Assembly: GCA_903821255.1 (NCBI GenBank)
Contig: CAIJKT010000236.1
Span: 1 to 6,731 of the forward strand
Direction of reading: 5' to 3'
Length of the DNA: 6,731 nucleotides
Source: an uncultured Lentisphaeria bacterium
Lineage (GTDB): Bacteria; Verrucomicrobiota; Lentisphaeria; Victivallales; Victivallaceae
Below are positions 6,467 to 6,731 of this stretch, one piece after another. Under the pieces are notes generated by a model. That model was given only the letters and a program-made list of their open reading frames with translations. It was not told the origin of the DNA and did no database searches. The position numbers and the translations under genes were made by a program. How positions within the stretch are numbered: the stretch's first letter is position 1; the number at the start of each line of letters is the position of its first letter.

Positions 6467-6486
6467 TTTGAATCCTGGCATTCAAA
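6467..6486. promoter_or_regulatory. Inverted repeat, possible operator upstream of the SPFH operon
   Basis: TTTGAAT (6467-6473) and ATTCAAA (6480-6486) are exact reverse complements separated by the six bases CCTGGC. The element lies about 45 nt upstream of the proposed -35 box. The size fits a dimeric regulator site, but a 7-bp repeat can occur by chance and no second copy was seen. Confidence 0.3.
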
Positions 6487-6532
6487 ATCACAGTACATCC
6501 ATGGCACATGACCCGCCGGCTTTTTATGGCAG

Positions 6533-6559
6533 AAAAAAACCGCCTGTTACGGCGGCTTT
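6533..6559 (-). terminator. Intrinsic terminator of the citrate synthase gene
   Basis: Read on the minus strand, CCGCC-type stem arms (6555-6551 with 6544-6540) enclose the loop GTAACA and are followed by seven T. The 5' arm is extended by AAAG, whose G is bulged or mismatched. It lies about 20 nt after the citrate synthase stop. The sequence is almost identical to the terminator at 3056-3084, lacking one stem base pair. Confidence 0.85.
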
Positions 6560-6579
6560 AATCAGCTTTATAACTTGAT

Positions 6580-6731
6580 TCAGTCTTCAATGCGGCGGAG
6601 CGGTTTGCCGATGTAGATTTCACGCGGACGGCAGATCTTGTTGTCGCCGTCAACCATTTCCTTCCAGTGGGCGATCAAGCCGGGCAGACGGGCCAGCGCG
6701 AACAAGACGGTAAACATATTTTCCTGAATGC
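6580..6731 (-). CDS. gltA: Citrate synthase, C-terminal 49 residues only
   Basis: On the minus strand the frame enters from the right edge and ends with TGA at 6582-6580; the start lies outside the window. The visible residues, which include ENMFTVLFALARLPGLIAHW (3-22) and CRPREIYIGKPLRR, match the C-terminus of citrate synthases (E. coli GltA: SMFTVIFAMARTVGWIAHW ... ARPRQLYTG). The enzyme condenses oxaloacetate with acetyl-CoA to enter the TCA cycle. The Arg-Pro-Arg segment carries a substrate-binding arginine in the family. The active-site His and Asp residues lie upstream and cannot be checked, and 2-methylcitrate synthase is not fully excluded. The gene is separated from the SPFH operon by its own terminator. 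Confidence 0.88.
   Translation of the reverse strand, partial: IQENMFTVLFALARLPGLIAHWKEMVDGDNKICRPREIYIGKPLRRIED

Noticed and set aside
6430..6480. tRNA-like pieces on the plus strand: AGCTCAG and a T-loop-like GGTTTGAATCC
   Set aside because: The T-loop lacks the invariant C, the T-stem pairs over only three positions, the pieces are too close together, and no acceptor or anticodon stem forms. The T-loop look-alike is half of the inverted repeat at 6467-6486.
6510..6530. GCCGGC palindrome followed by a T run, as an extra terminator
   Set aside because: The symmetric core is only six bases with no room for a loop. The neighbouring hairpin at 6533-6559 already explains termination.

Overview
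This is a bacterial chromosome segment with dense gene packing, the standard code, moderately GC-rich codon use and clear Shine-Dalgarno sites. It holds two unrelated transcription units that converge, plus the tail of a third gene. The left unit (plus strand, 1-3043) is a sugar-catabolism operon. It contains the C-terminal two-thirds of a glycoside hydrolase family 4 (GH4) alpha-glycosidase, then araD (L-ribulose-5-phosphate 4-epimerase) and araA (L-arabinose isomerase). The gap between the first two genes is 21 nt, and araA starts inside the end of araD. AraA makes L-ribulose from L-arabinose and AraD makes D-xylulose-5-phosphate. The kinase step between them (AraB) is not in the window. The GH4 enzyme fits a saprophyte or gut commensal that takes apart plant galactosides or pectic side chains.

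The right unit (minus strand, 6355 down to 3117) is a two-gene operon for paralogous membrane-anchored SPFH/band 7 (stomatin-prohibitin-flotillin-HflK/C) proteins. They are called SPFH-A (519 aa) and SPFH-B (560 aa) here. The genes overlap by ATGA, and SPFH-B has a strong ribosome binding site inside the end of SPFH-A. Each protein has one N-terminal membrane helix, then three tandem copies of a roughly 57-residue beta module resembling the first part of an SPFH domain, then the rest of the SPFH domain and a long charged coiled coil. The pairing recalls HflK/HflC, but no FtsH or NfeD partner is present. This is the least ordinary part of the window.

The far right (6580-6731, minus strand) is the last 49 codons of citrate synthase. 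Near-identical hairpin terminators (loop GTAACA on the minus strand, followed by seven T) end citrate synthase and the SPFH operon. The latter also lies at the convergence point with araA and can act in both directions. The 224-nt region between citrate synthase and SPFH-A holds the citrate synthase terminator, a 7-bp inverted repeat, a weak sigma70-like promoter and a near-perfect ribosome binding site.

Taxonomy cannot be fixed from the sequence. Plant-sugar catabolism combined with repeat-bearing paired SPFH proteins would fit a Gram-negative member of the Planctomycetota-Verrucomicrobiota-Lentisphaerota group, but this is a low-confidence impression. There are no mobile elements, CRISPR arrays or convincing RNA genes.
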